Below are positions 42,704-54,764 of a stretch of DNA of 64,000 nt, piece after piece; positions within the stretch are counted from its first letter, which is position 1; each line of letters opens with the position of its first letter. Position numbers and translations under genes: made by a program. The DNA is taken from positions 197,458,816-197,522,815 of the forward strand of contig CP136066.1 of NCBI GenBank assembly GCA_032622095.1, given 5' to 3'. Under the pieces are notes generated by a model. It was not told where the DNA came from and did not search any database. It saw only the letters and a program-made list of their open reading frames with translations. Source of the DNA: Siphonodentalium dalli (Eukaryota; Mollusca; Scaphopoda; Gadilida; Siphonodentaliidae).

Positions 42704-45066
42704 TTCCTCAGAAGGGCATCAGCCATGCGGAAAGAGTCGGTCTCGGCACCGAGATAGTCAATCTTGTACCCGACCTTTCCCTGAGCGCTGGTGAGAAATC
42801 AATACTTAGGTATGGTCTAACCTTTGTTCCTACCCCACCCGATCTCAAAGAAACACCACATGTTGTTGAGACGGAGGATGGAACATTGGTTTTACCAGAC
42901 TCTATGTATGCCATGGAAATGAACGGCGGTCCAGCAAGCATGCAATTTAGGGAAGTAACAGCTATGGCTGATTTCTTTCGCAATTCGACAGGTTTAAAAG
43001 ATCAATTTAAAGAACCTTCGATATGGACCCCCTCTGATCGCCAGATTGACCACTCCATTCCCGAGGTCGCTGGCTTAGTCAAAACCGACATCACAAATTT
43101 ACCAAAATTTCACAACGAGGATAACCTCACTAAAGTTGAAAGAACTGCACTAAAAACTCTTCGCAGCAATAAAAACATTGTAATCAAACCTTGTGACAAA
43201 GGCAGCTCGCTCGTCATCATGTCTAAAGAAAATTACATTCTAGAAGCGACGCGCCAATTAAGCAACACTAAATATTACAAACCATTGGATGAGCCAATTT
43301 GGAAATCCAATGTTTTAAAATTCAATCTCATTCTCAAAAGCTTGCTGGACCAGGACGTTTTAAAGAAAAAACATGTTCAGTATCTAATTGCAAAACCTGA
43401 ATCCAATAATAGGACATTTTATTTGCTACCTAAAATACACAAACCTTTGAGCTGTTGGACTAATCCATACACACCACCCGGTCGCCCCATCATCAGCGAC
43501 GTGGCTTCGGAGTCGTACCACATTTCGGAGTTTATTGATTTCTATTTGAAACCAATTGCTACCCGCCATCCGAGCTATCTAAAAGACACGGAGGACTTCC
43601 TCATTAAATTGTCGAAAATTGAAGTTCCATCTTCTGCTTACCTAATTAGTCTCGACGTGGAATCTATGTATACAAATATTGGAATCGATGCCGGATTAAA
43701 GTCAATTAAGAATGCATTTGATTTCCACCATGATCCTCATAGACCTGGAGATGAACTACTTCAATTATTAGAACTTTCTCTTAAAGGGAATGACTTTGAA
43801 TTTAATGGACGATATTATTTACAGGTCTCCGGCTGCAGTATGGGCAAGAAGTTTAGTCCTAATTTTGCCTCAATTTTTGTTGCAGAGTGGGAGAAAGGCG
43901 CCTTAGCCAAATCTGATAAACAACCATTAGCCTATTACAGATTCTTGGACGACATATTTATCATTTGGACTCATGGTCTGGATGAGTTTAGGGTGTTCTT
44001 GGACATCTTGAACAGTCATGACGAATCAATCAAACTCAAAGAATCAATATCGCAAACCAGCATTGATTTCCTTGATTTAACAATATTTAAGGGCCCACAA
44101 TTTACATCATGCAACATTTTAGATACAAAACTTTTTACGAAACCAACGGACTCTCACCAGCTTCTTCATCGTAAATCTTTCCATCCGCCAAAACTGTTCA
44201 ATGGATTGATTAAATCTCAAATCATTCGATACCACCGGAACTGCACGAACAGAAGCGACCTAAATCAAGCTTGTTCAGTGCTGTTCCAGGCTTTACGACC
44301 GCGCGGCTACTCTAGTAGATTACTGCGCCAAGTAAAGTCCGAAACTCTCAGAGAATTGGAATCGTTACGCCATGACCCAACATCGACTGAGCCAACAAGG
44401 ATACGGCACAATCGACCGGTGTTGGGTAATGGTTCAGCCTCATTTTGTCACAAAAAACGATGTTACATCAATACAATAGGATATATCAATACTAGTAACA
44501 CTTTCACCAGCGAACAAACACGCATATCGTATCAAATGCATAGCGAACTTAATTGTGATTCTAAAAATGTAATTTACTTAATCACATGCAAAAGATGCCG
44601 TATACAATATGTTGGACAAACAAAAACCTCTCTCAAAGTTAAAATGTCTAATCATCTTTCCAGTGTTCGCAAAAAACTCGACATGCAAATTTCCGATCAT
44701 TTCAACTCATCTAATCATGACATTAAATCCCATTTCAGCTTTCAGCCAATAGAACAGACACCAATTCTAGCCGACGAAGACCAAACCGATTCAATACGCC
44801 TAGAACGCGAAAATCATTGGATGGGCGAACTTAAAACATATCTTCCGTTTGGACTTAACATTGACTACAAAGGTGTTTCTCGAAATTTCTTGTGCTTTCC
44901 TCTGATCTACAATCGTAGAAATGTTGAAATCGCAAACATTTTCAGAAAAAACTTTGCATTATTAAACACTAAATTGACCGAGCCTCTCGACAAACGGGTT
45001 ATTATTGCCTACAAGAAAAATCCCAGTTTGAGAGATATGCTCGTTCGATCTAGACTCAGACCTTGA
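42700..45066 (+). CDS. Penelope-like reverse transcriptase with GIY-YIG endonuclease (ORF2)
   Basis: 789 codons in the -1 frame relative to ORF1. Domains in order (numbered from the first -1 codon): N-terminal 'ILRYGLTFVPTP' (35-46), conserved in Penelope-type proteins; 'KPCDKGSSLVIM' (~165); 'LLPKIHKPLSC' and 'PGRPIISD' (~243-268); RT motif A 'SLDVESMYTN' (~318); 'GCSMGKKFSPNFASIFVAEWE' (~379); catalytic 'YRFLDDIFIIW' (~414-424); a Cys/His cluster; and GIY-YIG 'VIYLITCKRC..YVGQT' (~625-642), with a late Glu in 'ERENHWM'. The first in-frame ATG is at 42907, after the conserved N-terminal block, so translation from it would lose that block; fusion to ORF1 is more likely. No stops or frameshifts seen. 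Confidence 0.92.
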   Translation, partial: LIPQKGISHAERVGLGTEIVNLVPDLSLSAGEKSILRYGLTFVPTPPDLKETPHVVETEDGTLVLPDSMYAMEMNGGPASMQFREVTAMADFFRNSTGLKDQFKEPSIWTPSDRQIDHSIPEVAGLVKTDITNLPKFHNEDNLTKVERTALKTLRSNKNIVIKPCDKGSSLVIMSKENYILEATRQLSNTKYYKPLDEPIWKSNVLKFNLILKSLLDQDVLKKKHVQYLIAKPESNNRTFYLLPKIHKPLSCWTNPYTPPGRPIISDVASESYHISEFIDFYLKPIATRHPSYLKDTEDFLIKLSKIEVPSSAYLISLDVESMYTNIGIDAGLKSIKNAFDFHHDPHRPGDELLQLLELSLKGNDFEFNGRYYLQVSGCSMGKKFSPNFASIFVAEWEKGALAKSDKQPLAYYRFLDDIFIIWTHGLDEFRVFLDILNSHDESIKLKESISQTSIDFLDLTIFKGPQFTSCNILDTKLFTKPTDSHQLLHRKSFHPPKLFNGLIKSQIIRYHRNCTNRSDLNQACSVLFQALRPRGYSSRLLRQVKSETLRELESLRHDPTSTEPTRIRHNRPVLGNGSASFCHKKRCYINTIGYINTSNTFTSEQTRISYQMHSELNCDSKNVIYLITCKRCRIQYVGQTKTSLKVKMSNHLSSVRKKLDMQISDHFNSSNHDIKSHFSFQPIEQTPILADEDQTDSIRLERENHWMGELKTYLPFGLNIDYKGVSRNFLCFPLIYNRRNVEIANIFRKNFALLNTKLTEPLDKRVIIAYKKNPSLRDMLVRSRLRP

Positions 45067-45245
45067 TTAACACGCAGTTCAATTAGCTTTTTAGCAATTT
45101 CAACATCATTATCCTTTGTTTGTGCTCAACACAATATTTTATGTCAATTTCCGACACAACCTAACAAAATTTAGCTAGTTCCATAGAAATAATTACATAA
45201 GAAATCGGATAACCGACCTGTGCCAGCGCCCTCCACACTTTCCAA

Positions 45246-45271
45246 ATATATATATATATATATATATATAG

Positions 45272-45307
<36 letters not shown>
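45246..45307. repeat. (TA)n microsatellite
   Basis: About 30 TA repeats broken by one 'gc'. Just beyond the 3' side of the Penelope-like element; may mark its target or tail. Confidence 0.9.
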
Positions 45308-45317
<10 letters not shown>

Positions 45318-48300
45318 TTCAGTGAGCGTGAAAAAATTATCATTTCTTGTCGAAATGGCATATTCTATTTGAATATACACACGTCCATGTGCAGATAGAC
45401 CTGCATATGTCGAGTACAGAAAGCAGATTATTTGTTGCGGTATACGTAAGTTAACTGCCTGTCATATATTGGGAATCATTCTCTGCGTGTATTCGCTATT
45501 TTCAGCAGTATATGGACGAAGTTGTTCGGAAATTTCCTTCGTTAGAGACACCTCTTATAACATATTATCTCTACATAATTTTGGGGTTCGAACAAGCCGT
45601 GTTTGTTTAAAACCTATGTTGTTACCATGGACCCATCCCTGGCAATTTTATAAACAGGATTTAGTGGGCACATATGGAAATATGATTGTTCGCGTGGGTT
45701 ACTATTTCAAAGTACACCATGATTCCCCAGGAGTGGTCGTATTATTCCTACATTAATTGACAACTACCTTCGACACAATGAGTGGGGAATGAATAATTGA
45801 AGCATTGTTGCGTTTACGTATCTATAAACTCAGTTGGCTTCTTGCTTTGAAGGTGAGCAAACGCGGCAAAAATCGATGTTGGACTCCAATAGCTGATAGG
45901 ACAAACAAGACAATCGCCTTGTTGTGAGTGAAATTTGCGTAAACAGAGATTTGATCCTGTTAGCGATCGGTCGTACTCCAGATTCATTGGGAGATTTAAA
46001 AGGGCAGGATCGATTGATCTTTTTGTCGGCATGTCGTAATCATTCAATTTCTGGGATGGATTTGCGATCAAAAGATGATCTTGTTCTAATCGAAAAGTAA
46101 GTGATATGATATATAGCTTATTTGTCAAATTTTCCTGCTGCGTAGAACATTTCCGGACTTTACAGGAAATTGGTCTTCTAGCACATTATTTCCGATTTTC
46201 ATTTTCATTATAGTTACCATGTCGTTTGCATCGTTCACAGAGCACACGACTGTATTTTGCTCTAGTCCATGGCTTAAACTCTTTCATTTGTTGCGTATAT
46301 TATTTTGAACATAAAATAGATGGTCTCATAAATGGCCAGATGTAGTGTACAGCACCATTTAAAGCTAATACTAAGTTACACTTAAATAGAGACATGAGAC
46401 ACCTAAGGGCACGTTCAGACACTCGCAAGTTTGCACTTTATGTTTTCCAGGTATATCGGCGTAGAAAACCACATGGTGCCAAACTATAAACGGAAACATG
46501 CATTTAAAATGCATCTTTACCAAATATAACTGCATGATATAAGTAACATTTCGGTAGTTCCTCGTGTAACGGTGCTACATCCAGTTGCCTTCAATTGTGT
46601 GTGATGGTTTCTGGCGAGATAGTTGCATGCTATATATAGGAACATCTCAGTATATAGCATCGATAAAGATGGAACTACCGCGATTTTACTCAAACATCTA
46701 GCCGTGGCACATATGCATATTATATGCATGTTTCCGTTCATATTCTGGTACCATATTTTGCTAATGCCAGCAAATCATACCGTGAAAACTTACGATTGTG
46801 TGATCGTACCATTAGCAATAATTGAGATACTAAATAGAGCTAAGATAAAAGATGTACACATAAAGTAAGCAACAGTCTATAAAGTCACTCCATTCAGTAG
46901 TCCAAATTTACTTCGACGTAAACCAGCTAGTATGGATAATACCAGACCAAGTCTTCTCGGTTCAAAACATTTTGGGATATCGGTTGGGTTGATGCTGTTT
47001 TTGGACATGCAGAGTCGCACCCTGCTACTAATCTATAACCGACTTTACCCCAGCATCGTCAGTGGAAGTTATATTGCGTGCATGTCTTCGGATTAGGTCC
47101 AATGAACACTTTCCGTATATGAACATGGGGGGCAGCCTTTACAAAGAATGGCGACATCAAACCCGCATATACTCGATATCGGCTGAATGACAAAGCAACG
47201 AGATTTATAAGGATACAAAGCCTAGTTTTCCAGAAAATTTCGATTTGTCAAGCTATCAGACAATGAAACGATTGTGTCATCACTTTACCATTATCTATCA
47301 CGGTCAGTTTTATTTTGAAGGCAGATTAATCGCGGACATGTCAGATGATTAATCACTTGCAGCAGTTCACGTGAATTGCCGGACTCCACTTGTAAATGTC
47401 GTACGTCTTTTCAATGAAATTCCGTTATAGAAGAGTAGCGAGGCGGGACTCGGTCCAAAACAGCATCCACAGTCCAAATTGCCGGTGGATACGCATACGA
47501 AAGTAGCATGCACTTCTTTCTTTTCTGTCCATTATATGACGAACAGAGACATGTGCTTTACTGTAAACTGGAGAAACATAATTTTCGAATATCAAACTGG
47601 AACCAACTGCTATGGCGAATTCCTGATGAAACCTTTCAAAGAAACACAACATTATTTCGCATTGTTCAGTCCAACACATAGCTGCGACAACACGCTTTAG
47701 TCAGGATTATTTGCCCGAAAATATACCTTCAGATATATAGAGCAACTTACGTATAACTATTAGACGCCTTGGCCCGTCCTCATATCATATGTATCCGAAG
47801 ACCAGAGAGACGGTTGGCAATTAACACACTCAGTCCACACTTTTACCATTATAACTTCTATCTTCTTTATTTTCAGTTACGTAATACACCACAACTGTAA
47901 ATACTCTGTCATCTTGTAAACAAATACTGTAATTCAACCTTGTATCGGGAGAGGGTTCTCCTGTAAGTTTCTGTAACTTGTTCCCCGACCCCTTTGTGAA
48001 TTGAATAATTCACAATAAAATGTTTAAAGTAAAAGCAGCATCAAACCAACCGATATCCAAAGCTGACTTGTTGTGTTTACTTCGAGCTAGGATTGCCTTA
48101 CTTTTCTACCACCAACTTTACGCTCAGATCCAGTATCGAGAGTTTTCGTGTCAATTTTAATCGACTTTATCACATACACAAACCACTACACAATGCTATA
48201 TTTATTGGAAATAAAGATATCTTAGATTCACACTGCTGTATCATAATCTAACATGTCTGTTAAATTAGGCACATACTATGCCATGTAATTAGAAATACCT

Positions 48301-48644
48301 CGTTTAAATTGTGTGTTTTACGGAGAAGAGTCAAACTATTACGAATTCAGGAGATCAAATAACTTCGCTGTCTTTTTAAATTATGTAGACATAGTGATAA
48401 AATATATGTTTTACATTATATTTATACTTACAATTGACAACTCTTGTGGAGTTCAGAACAAATATAGTTTTTTGTCTATGGAATAAACCGGGTTACTTTC
48501 ACAATTGTGACATGATATTTCCATTATTTGGTGATTTTAGATGAGCGGAACTTTACACATAAAGAGTAAGACAATCGAACTCCTATGTATAATAATAATA
48601 AGAATAATAACTAGAGGTCTGATTCCATGTAATCAGATATACAT
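45308..48644. other. Low-feature region with a few exon-like hints
   Basis: No recognised family. A frame 45469-45756 (+) starts MGIILCVYSLFSAVYGRSCSE, which looks like a signal peptide, but the rest has no known domain. A frame open from 47431 to 47700 (+) has five cysteines and follows 'attccgttatag', a weak acceptor. At 47875 'atcttctttattttcag' is a strong acceptor followed by a non-coding stretch ending with AATAAA at about 48015, which could be a terminal exon. These may belong to one secreted-protein gene, or to none. An ~85-bp sequence at 46095-46175 is a diverged direct copy of 49410-49495. Confidence 0.25.
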
Positions 48645-49062
48645 TGGGGATAATAATAATGACCAGCTTTATATAGCGATTAACAAATTACTTGCTCTAA
48701 CACGCTTGGTACAATGTTACCCCGGTCATTGGTACAAGCCAACCAATGAACCGCAGCCATTGCAGGCGCTGCTCTACTTTGACCAGAACAAGCTCTGATA
48801 TTCATCAGTATGACAAGCTGACTGGTACTCTTTTAACGCATGAGTGATGCGAAGCCGACACGATACGAGCGACCTTGCTCAATGGTCACAACTTGGCGCG
48901 GGTTTTGAAACAGCGATCAATCCGTCAATTGCACTTCGCTCAAAGCGGCAAAGCCATTGCTATGTGGAGAATCAATGACCGGCGACGCACTGCGAACCCA
49001 TATCGATGTGTTTACAGCGATTACAAGTCCGACGCGCTAACCACTGGACCACGGAGCTCCAC
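48645..49062 (-). mobile_element. tRNA-Thr-like SINE, minus strand
   Basis: The head on the minus strand reads CTCCGTGGTCCAGTGGTTAG (A box region) continuing 'cgcgtcggacttgtaatcg', with a TGT anticodon-like triplet in a 7-nt loop CTTGTAA, as in tRNA-Thr. GGGTTCGCAGTGCG is a B box. The body contains 'ccaatgaccggggtaac' and ends in an (AAT)n-like tail near 48650. A 3' fragment of the same family is at 60640-60800. Ends are approximate and I did not find a clear target duplication. Confidence 0.7.
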
Positions 49063-49211
49063 TTCACCAGTATTATATCTTGTGATTTTACCACATGGTT
49101 TACGTCGAAGGAAACTTGGACAATTGGGCTGCAATTCTCAAATCTACAATTGTGTCGACGACCGAAATTTATATAGTATAATCGTAGATTGATATCGATC
49201 CTTTGTAATGG

Positions 49212-49216
<5 letters not shown>

Positions 49217-49292
<76 letters not shown>
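49217..49292. repeat. (AT)n microsatellite
   Basis: About 38 AT repeats; all open frames crossing it translate to Tyr-Ile runs and are spurious. Confidence 0.95.
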
Positions 49293-49294
<2 letters not shown>

Positions 49295-49299
49295 GGGCG

Positions 49300-52200
49300 A
49301 ACAATCCACATGTGCCTGGCCTCGTGATTTATCGAGGGAAAAAATACTGATAATCGCTGCATCAGCAAAGTCCGCTCTCCGTGCTTGGCCTCAATGTTAC
49401 CCTCAAAGTTCTAATTTTAAAGTAAGTGATATGAGTTATAGCTCATTTGTCAAATGTTCTTATTGCGTAGCACATTACCAGACTGCAGTGATTAGTACTT
49501 GTCAAGTAAGGAGAGTAAGTTAAAACATTTATTCTGAATAAAATTTTCAGAATATTTACAGACGCTTTGATATTTTCCAATGTTTATCATCGACGATGTG
49601 GTTAGTTCGGTATCTTATTGGACTAATTGGACTTTAATCGATAATTCCACTGTTTACATAACAATAGTATTGACATGCGAAATGTAATTATTGGGTAGTT
49701 ATTAATAATGTCAATAAGAACAAATGCAATCTATTCTTCAGGTACTTGTCGACGATTGTTGTTTTACGTACTTTTATTTTATTTCGTATGGACCTATTTC
49801 GAGGGCCTTGAATCACTTTGACGAGTGTTTTGATTTCCGTCTACGAGAAACACACATTAAGATCTGATGCCAAGTACATGAGTAATTATACGACAAATAA
49901 GGCGTAAATATATCTATAGCTAAGATTACACAAGATTATGTCACTGATGGAAACTGAATCAAGAACAAGTGAGGCAACTGTTTATTGCCTAACCGTGAAT
50001 TAGTCTAAAACGAAACACAATATACACAAATACACCCTGTTCTCGTGAACATACGCACTTTTAATTAAACAAACTCATATTGACATTATTTTACTCAAAT
50101 ATACGCTCTATACGGACCTAAAACGCGGTTTTGAAAACATTCAATATGGGAAAATTTCCATACGAAATAAACCCAAATTGACATTATTTAATCTACCTGT
50201 TTTCATCGAAATGGCTTACCAGATGCACGCTCTATATAATGTGGCTTCACTACGGCCAACCTATGTGAATATTTAGTTCCAATATGAACATATTGGGACG
50301 AGGAAAAGTTGAATCAGTGTTCAGTTGGGGTCAGGGCCAATAAGAGACTGCCCACTTTGCAGACGCGCATAACACGTAGATATATACATGTATAACGATA
50401 TAGAACAACATTTGAAAGCAGCAACCAGTTAGTGGACTGGCATCAGCTTCACTATGTTAATAACTAAAGAAATTCACAAAGTGATCAGACATTCTCTAAA
50501 TTTCAACAACTTGAACCATCTTACTCAGCGTGAATGAGAATTGTTTTCAGACCGAAGGATCTTTCGACATCTTTTATTCCCATGCATAACGCTATTTTGA
50601 ACAATATTTTCCACATTTTATCATCTTCGTATGTGCCTTGGTGTAATCGGTGAGGGGTGACAGGTGGTCAGTGTATATGTGTTCAACACGTTGGTATACA
50701 CTTTGCTTTGCCACTGCTCTTTAGTTATTTTTCAGTTATGACAAATGGGAGAGGGGTACCCATAAGTGAGACCGGCACTTGTCTTACAATCCCACTGTAT
50801 GTACACAATTGCTTGTGCTATACATACATCTTGTTTTTATAAAATTAGACAAATACATATGTTTAAACTAAACCATAGATAGAACACGGTGCATACTTTT
50901 ACAAATTTTCTGGCCATGACCTACCCCTAGCAAGTAAAGCATCGAAATGGACTTGGTACATATTTAGAAAAATCTATCCATCACCGAGTGAAGTTCAAAA
51001 TATAATAATGCACATGCACTTTTTGTCCATCAACTTTCTTTTAAAATATGCGAAATTATGTAACACCCTGTGGTGCTAACTTAGCCTCTATTTACGATTC
51101 AAATGAATCACCTATATCGCCGGATCTCAACACAGCTCTGCCAGTATTCATTATATTGTGAGAAGTAATCATAAACTGTTGTTTGTACAATCAATGTTAA
51201 ATGCAGAAGAGCAAGTTGAACTTTTCTTGAATTCGATCACGAGAGAGCCACTTATTGAACATGTCCTGATTGGTTTGACAAATGTCAATTGTCCAGAAAT
51301 ACTTTGTTATCGTTTTATCAAAGACAAATGCAGAAATTATCTGGACTTACGGTCCAAAGCCAATGACCATGCAAGTACTGAGGATATACCTCAGCACCGT
51401 TGGAAGAGTCAACACTCCGGCGATAAATATTTAGTTTTTGCAGCCTGAAATAAGTTAATATTGAACGTATTTCCAAAAACCCATACGCCTATAGGCTCTA
51501 TATGAATGTAAGTGGGAACGAAAACAGTCGTATGTGAGCGTATTCATATTGCAAATACGTCCGAATCGGGCGTATTTGGCAAACCCCCACCATATGAAAC
51601 ACGCTTTTTCGTGTCCCACGGAAATGAAACTTGTCTGTCCATTGATCACGTTATTTATTTGACATAGTATTTTTTTTTCTGTTGTATTTGAACACTTGTT
51701 GCACGTGCAGGCTGCACGATTATAATAACTTCAACCGATAAGCGCCGACTGATACCCGCGCAACAGTTTGTCTCAAATAAATTGTTATCAAAACGCAGGT
51801 GTATGGCCGCGGACATAAGCCGATTAAGTGTAATATTTGTAATTTATCCATGAACTTGACTGAAAAATTGTGATTCTATCACCATTAGCCACGAAAATCG
51901 GACCTCTAAACAGGCAAGTTTGATTTTCGAGGGACATGAACAAGCGAATTTATTGTCGGCAGTTTCGGCAGTCTGAGGGTTAATTAATCCCGAATTAAAC
52001 GGAACTACTTTACGATAGTCCGATAGTACTATGTTTACTCTATGCATGTTCTCTGAAAAAATAGTGTGAATATTCCAGATAGAACTCTTTTTATCAGACG
52101 TTGTGTAACACCTTAAAACATTGAGCGTTATAGCGCAAACCGAAATGTGTTGTCTTGCAAGATATCCCACCGCTTTAGCTAAATTTACCTTCCTACAATA

Positions 52201-54430
52201 TCCATAAAGAGGATCATATATTATATACCCACGGTTTTAATTATAGAATATAAAATATATTGGTTTCGCGAATGACCAACTCAGAATTCCGTTAAAATAA
52301 CAATAACAACCAGCACCTATAACGAACCGTTTTACTGGACTTGGCCTACTGGTCGCGTAGTTCCGACTTTTAAATAAACGGAATTTCCAACTCTATAAAT
52401 AAAAGCCCCACAAGAATCCTGTCCACCACGCAATATCAAAATATCAGCCGCTAGATACACCACAGGTGGCGTAATAAAGATGAAATTCAAAGAGGCGTGG
52501 AACGACAGAAACGACATACATTCACACGAAAACAAATACATTGAGACATCAGGAAAACGTATGACTAATTTTAATATGCAACACTGGAGCGGCGTGACTA
52601 TCCCGTTGATCTCAACTACCCGTCTTAAACAGATGCCGGACCAAAGTTCAACATGAGCTAAGTCTTACACGCAGATCAGTGACTAACGTGATATTGCCGC
52701 TCGAGTACCACCAAGGCTCCTACACCACCCTCATGGGATACACACACGGAAAACATGGTGCCACGTTAGGGAATTCGTGCCCCTCGCAATGGGGTGGTAT
52801 GCATATTCTAACCGGGAACACAGGGGATTATTTATAATATTTATAGTTAAATTGTATACCTGTTGTTCAGTTGAATGGCGCGGGCCACAATGAAAATACA
52901 TCACCACGGCAAATAGACGTGTATAGAACAAATTGCTCAAATATAGCCATATGACTTATATCGTTTTGTAATACGTTCACAATGAACCTATTCAAACATC
53001 AAAATAGGTTCACATGGGGCTTATGATCCCAGATAACAGGTTTGTTCTCTTCACACCACTTGTGACGATGCTACTATAACCAGGTAGTGTTCCAACTAAA
53101 ATAACGACAATATTATCATTGTTACATATATATATATATCTGTTCGACGTCATGAGTAAGGCTAGATCCACTCTTCGCTGTACATTGGTGGCTCGTGTCG
53201 GATCATCGCGAGTTGTGGCAATACATGATATATAGGCAGAACGGCACAGGCGTGGGAATGTAATGAACATTGTCGCAAGAGTTTTACGAGAACATTTACG
53301 CTAGATACGTAACGTGCGGCACAACATAAAAGTGCAATAAGTTCACATTCTTCAGACGTCTGTGCGTTTTATTTATTACGCACAAGCAGTCAATATTCCT
53401 TACTATCAAATAATTATTTGGGTTTGGTTTCCTTGTTAGTCATCCATTCACCACAGTGCGGGGTTGAGTTATTAGTATGGTGCCGCGGTTGCCTTCTCGT
53501 GTATGGTGTTATTTACATCACGCAAGCTTTCGGAGTACATATATAAGTGGATTTAGGTGAAATTAACACATAGGCCGAGGTAACGTAATCAACCGAGATA
53601 TAGCAATAGGTGTGTAATAAAGAAGAATTATAATCCATTTTTGTGAGAATCAAAGTCGATTCACAAGTTTGAGGGTATGACAATCAAAATCAAATCCTGA
53701 TTATGCATTGAAAATTCATTGCACTGAGTAATTTCTCAACATTAATACATGTATCTTACTTTCAAATGTTAAAACAGTTTACACACTCCCTGTATCTTTA
53801 GTCAAATGAGTTGATGCAAATGTGACAGGAATGCAGAATTGCAATATTTATTGTACATGTATAGCTTTCAATTTTGAAAGATTTACTGTTAGCCAATTGA
53901 AAAAAAAACAGTCTGGCCTAATAGCTATGATATGATATCTTTATATACCAAAGCAGAGATGTATGTGTGTACGCGAGAATCAAAGTTGATTCTCATGTTT
54001 CACTTTGAGAGAATCATTTGCAAGAATTGACTCTGATTCCCATATGAATTTTAAGACCAGAAGATGAAATTCCTGTTGTCATATTTGACAAACAAGGGCT
54101 GTAACGATATACTTGGTACTGTTTCGATACGAATTACGATGCATGATAGATAGATAGTTTATTTGTCAGAATGCATAAAAAAAATTAAATTAGAAATAAT
54201 AGAAACTTAAATGTTATGGTATCATGCCAGGGTTGATTTAGCCTTGGTTGTGGGCTGTCTTCCTGTCAACCGCTTTAGTTACATATGCATATCTTGCTGT
54301 CAAGCATGCTGCTGGGAATCGGACGAATTCACATTAATAAGTTGGGATGATGGGCGCGAATTGATTTTTGACAATTCTATATGACTATTATTGGGGGAAT
54401 GTACTACTCTAATGTAACTGCTTTGGACTG
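49300..54430. other. Low-feature region
   Basis: No repeats or recognised proteins. 51185-51448 (+) is an open frame with MLNAEEQVELFLNSITREPL and 'CYRFIKDKCRNYLDLRSKAN' that reads like a real helical protein but is not recognised. Between 53630 and 54030 the phrase 'gagaatcaaagt(c/t)gatt' occurs twice, followed each time by its partial complement. Probably intergenic or intronic single-copy DNA. Confidence 0.3.
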
Positions 54431-54435
54431 TCATG

Positions 54436-54764
54436 AGTGTAGTACATATATGGAGCTATATATCGCAGATATGTGTGTGATGCATGGGGCTATATACCGC
54501 AGATCTGTGTGCAATACATGGGGCTATATATCGCAGATATGTGTGTAATACATGGGGTTATATATCGCAGAAATGTGTGGAATACATGGGGCTATATATC
54601 GCAGAAGTGTGTAACACACGGGGCTATATATCTCAGATCTGTTTGTAATACATGGGGCTATATATCGCAGATATGTGTGTAATACATGGGGCTATATATC
54701 GCAGATATGTGTGTAATAAATGGGGCTATATATCGCAGATATGTGTGTAATACATGGGGCTATA
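54436..54764. repeat. 34-bp satellite array, left part
   Basis: About ten units of 'acatggggctatatatcgca' + 'gatatgtgtgtaat' (34 bp) with few substitutions. The last unit is broken at 'ggggctata' by a TIR element and continues at 59636. Open frames are repeat translations. Confidence 0.9.

Larger units (their letters stand above)
40300..45245 (+). mobile_element. Penelope-like element with two ORFs
   Basis: Includes the right inverted-repeat arm (possible 5' pLTR), ORF1 41252-42703, ORF2 42700-45066 and a ~180-bp 3' region that ends near a (TA)n tract at 45246. RT plus C-terminal GIY-YIG nuclease identifies the family. Both ORFs are intact and there is no visible internal stop, so the copy looks recent. 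Exact 5' and 3' limits are inferred. Confidence 0.8.

Noticed and set aside
48990-49062. tRNA gene on the minus strand
   Set aside because: The head continues into a SINE body with a tail, and the same body exists elsewhere; B box is imperfect.
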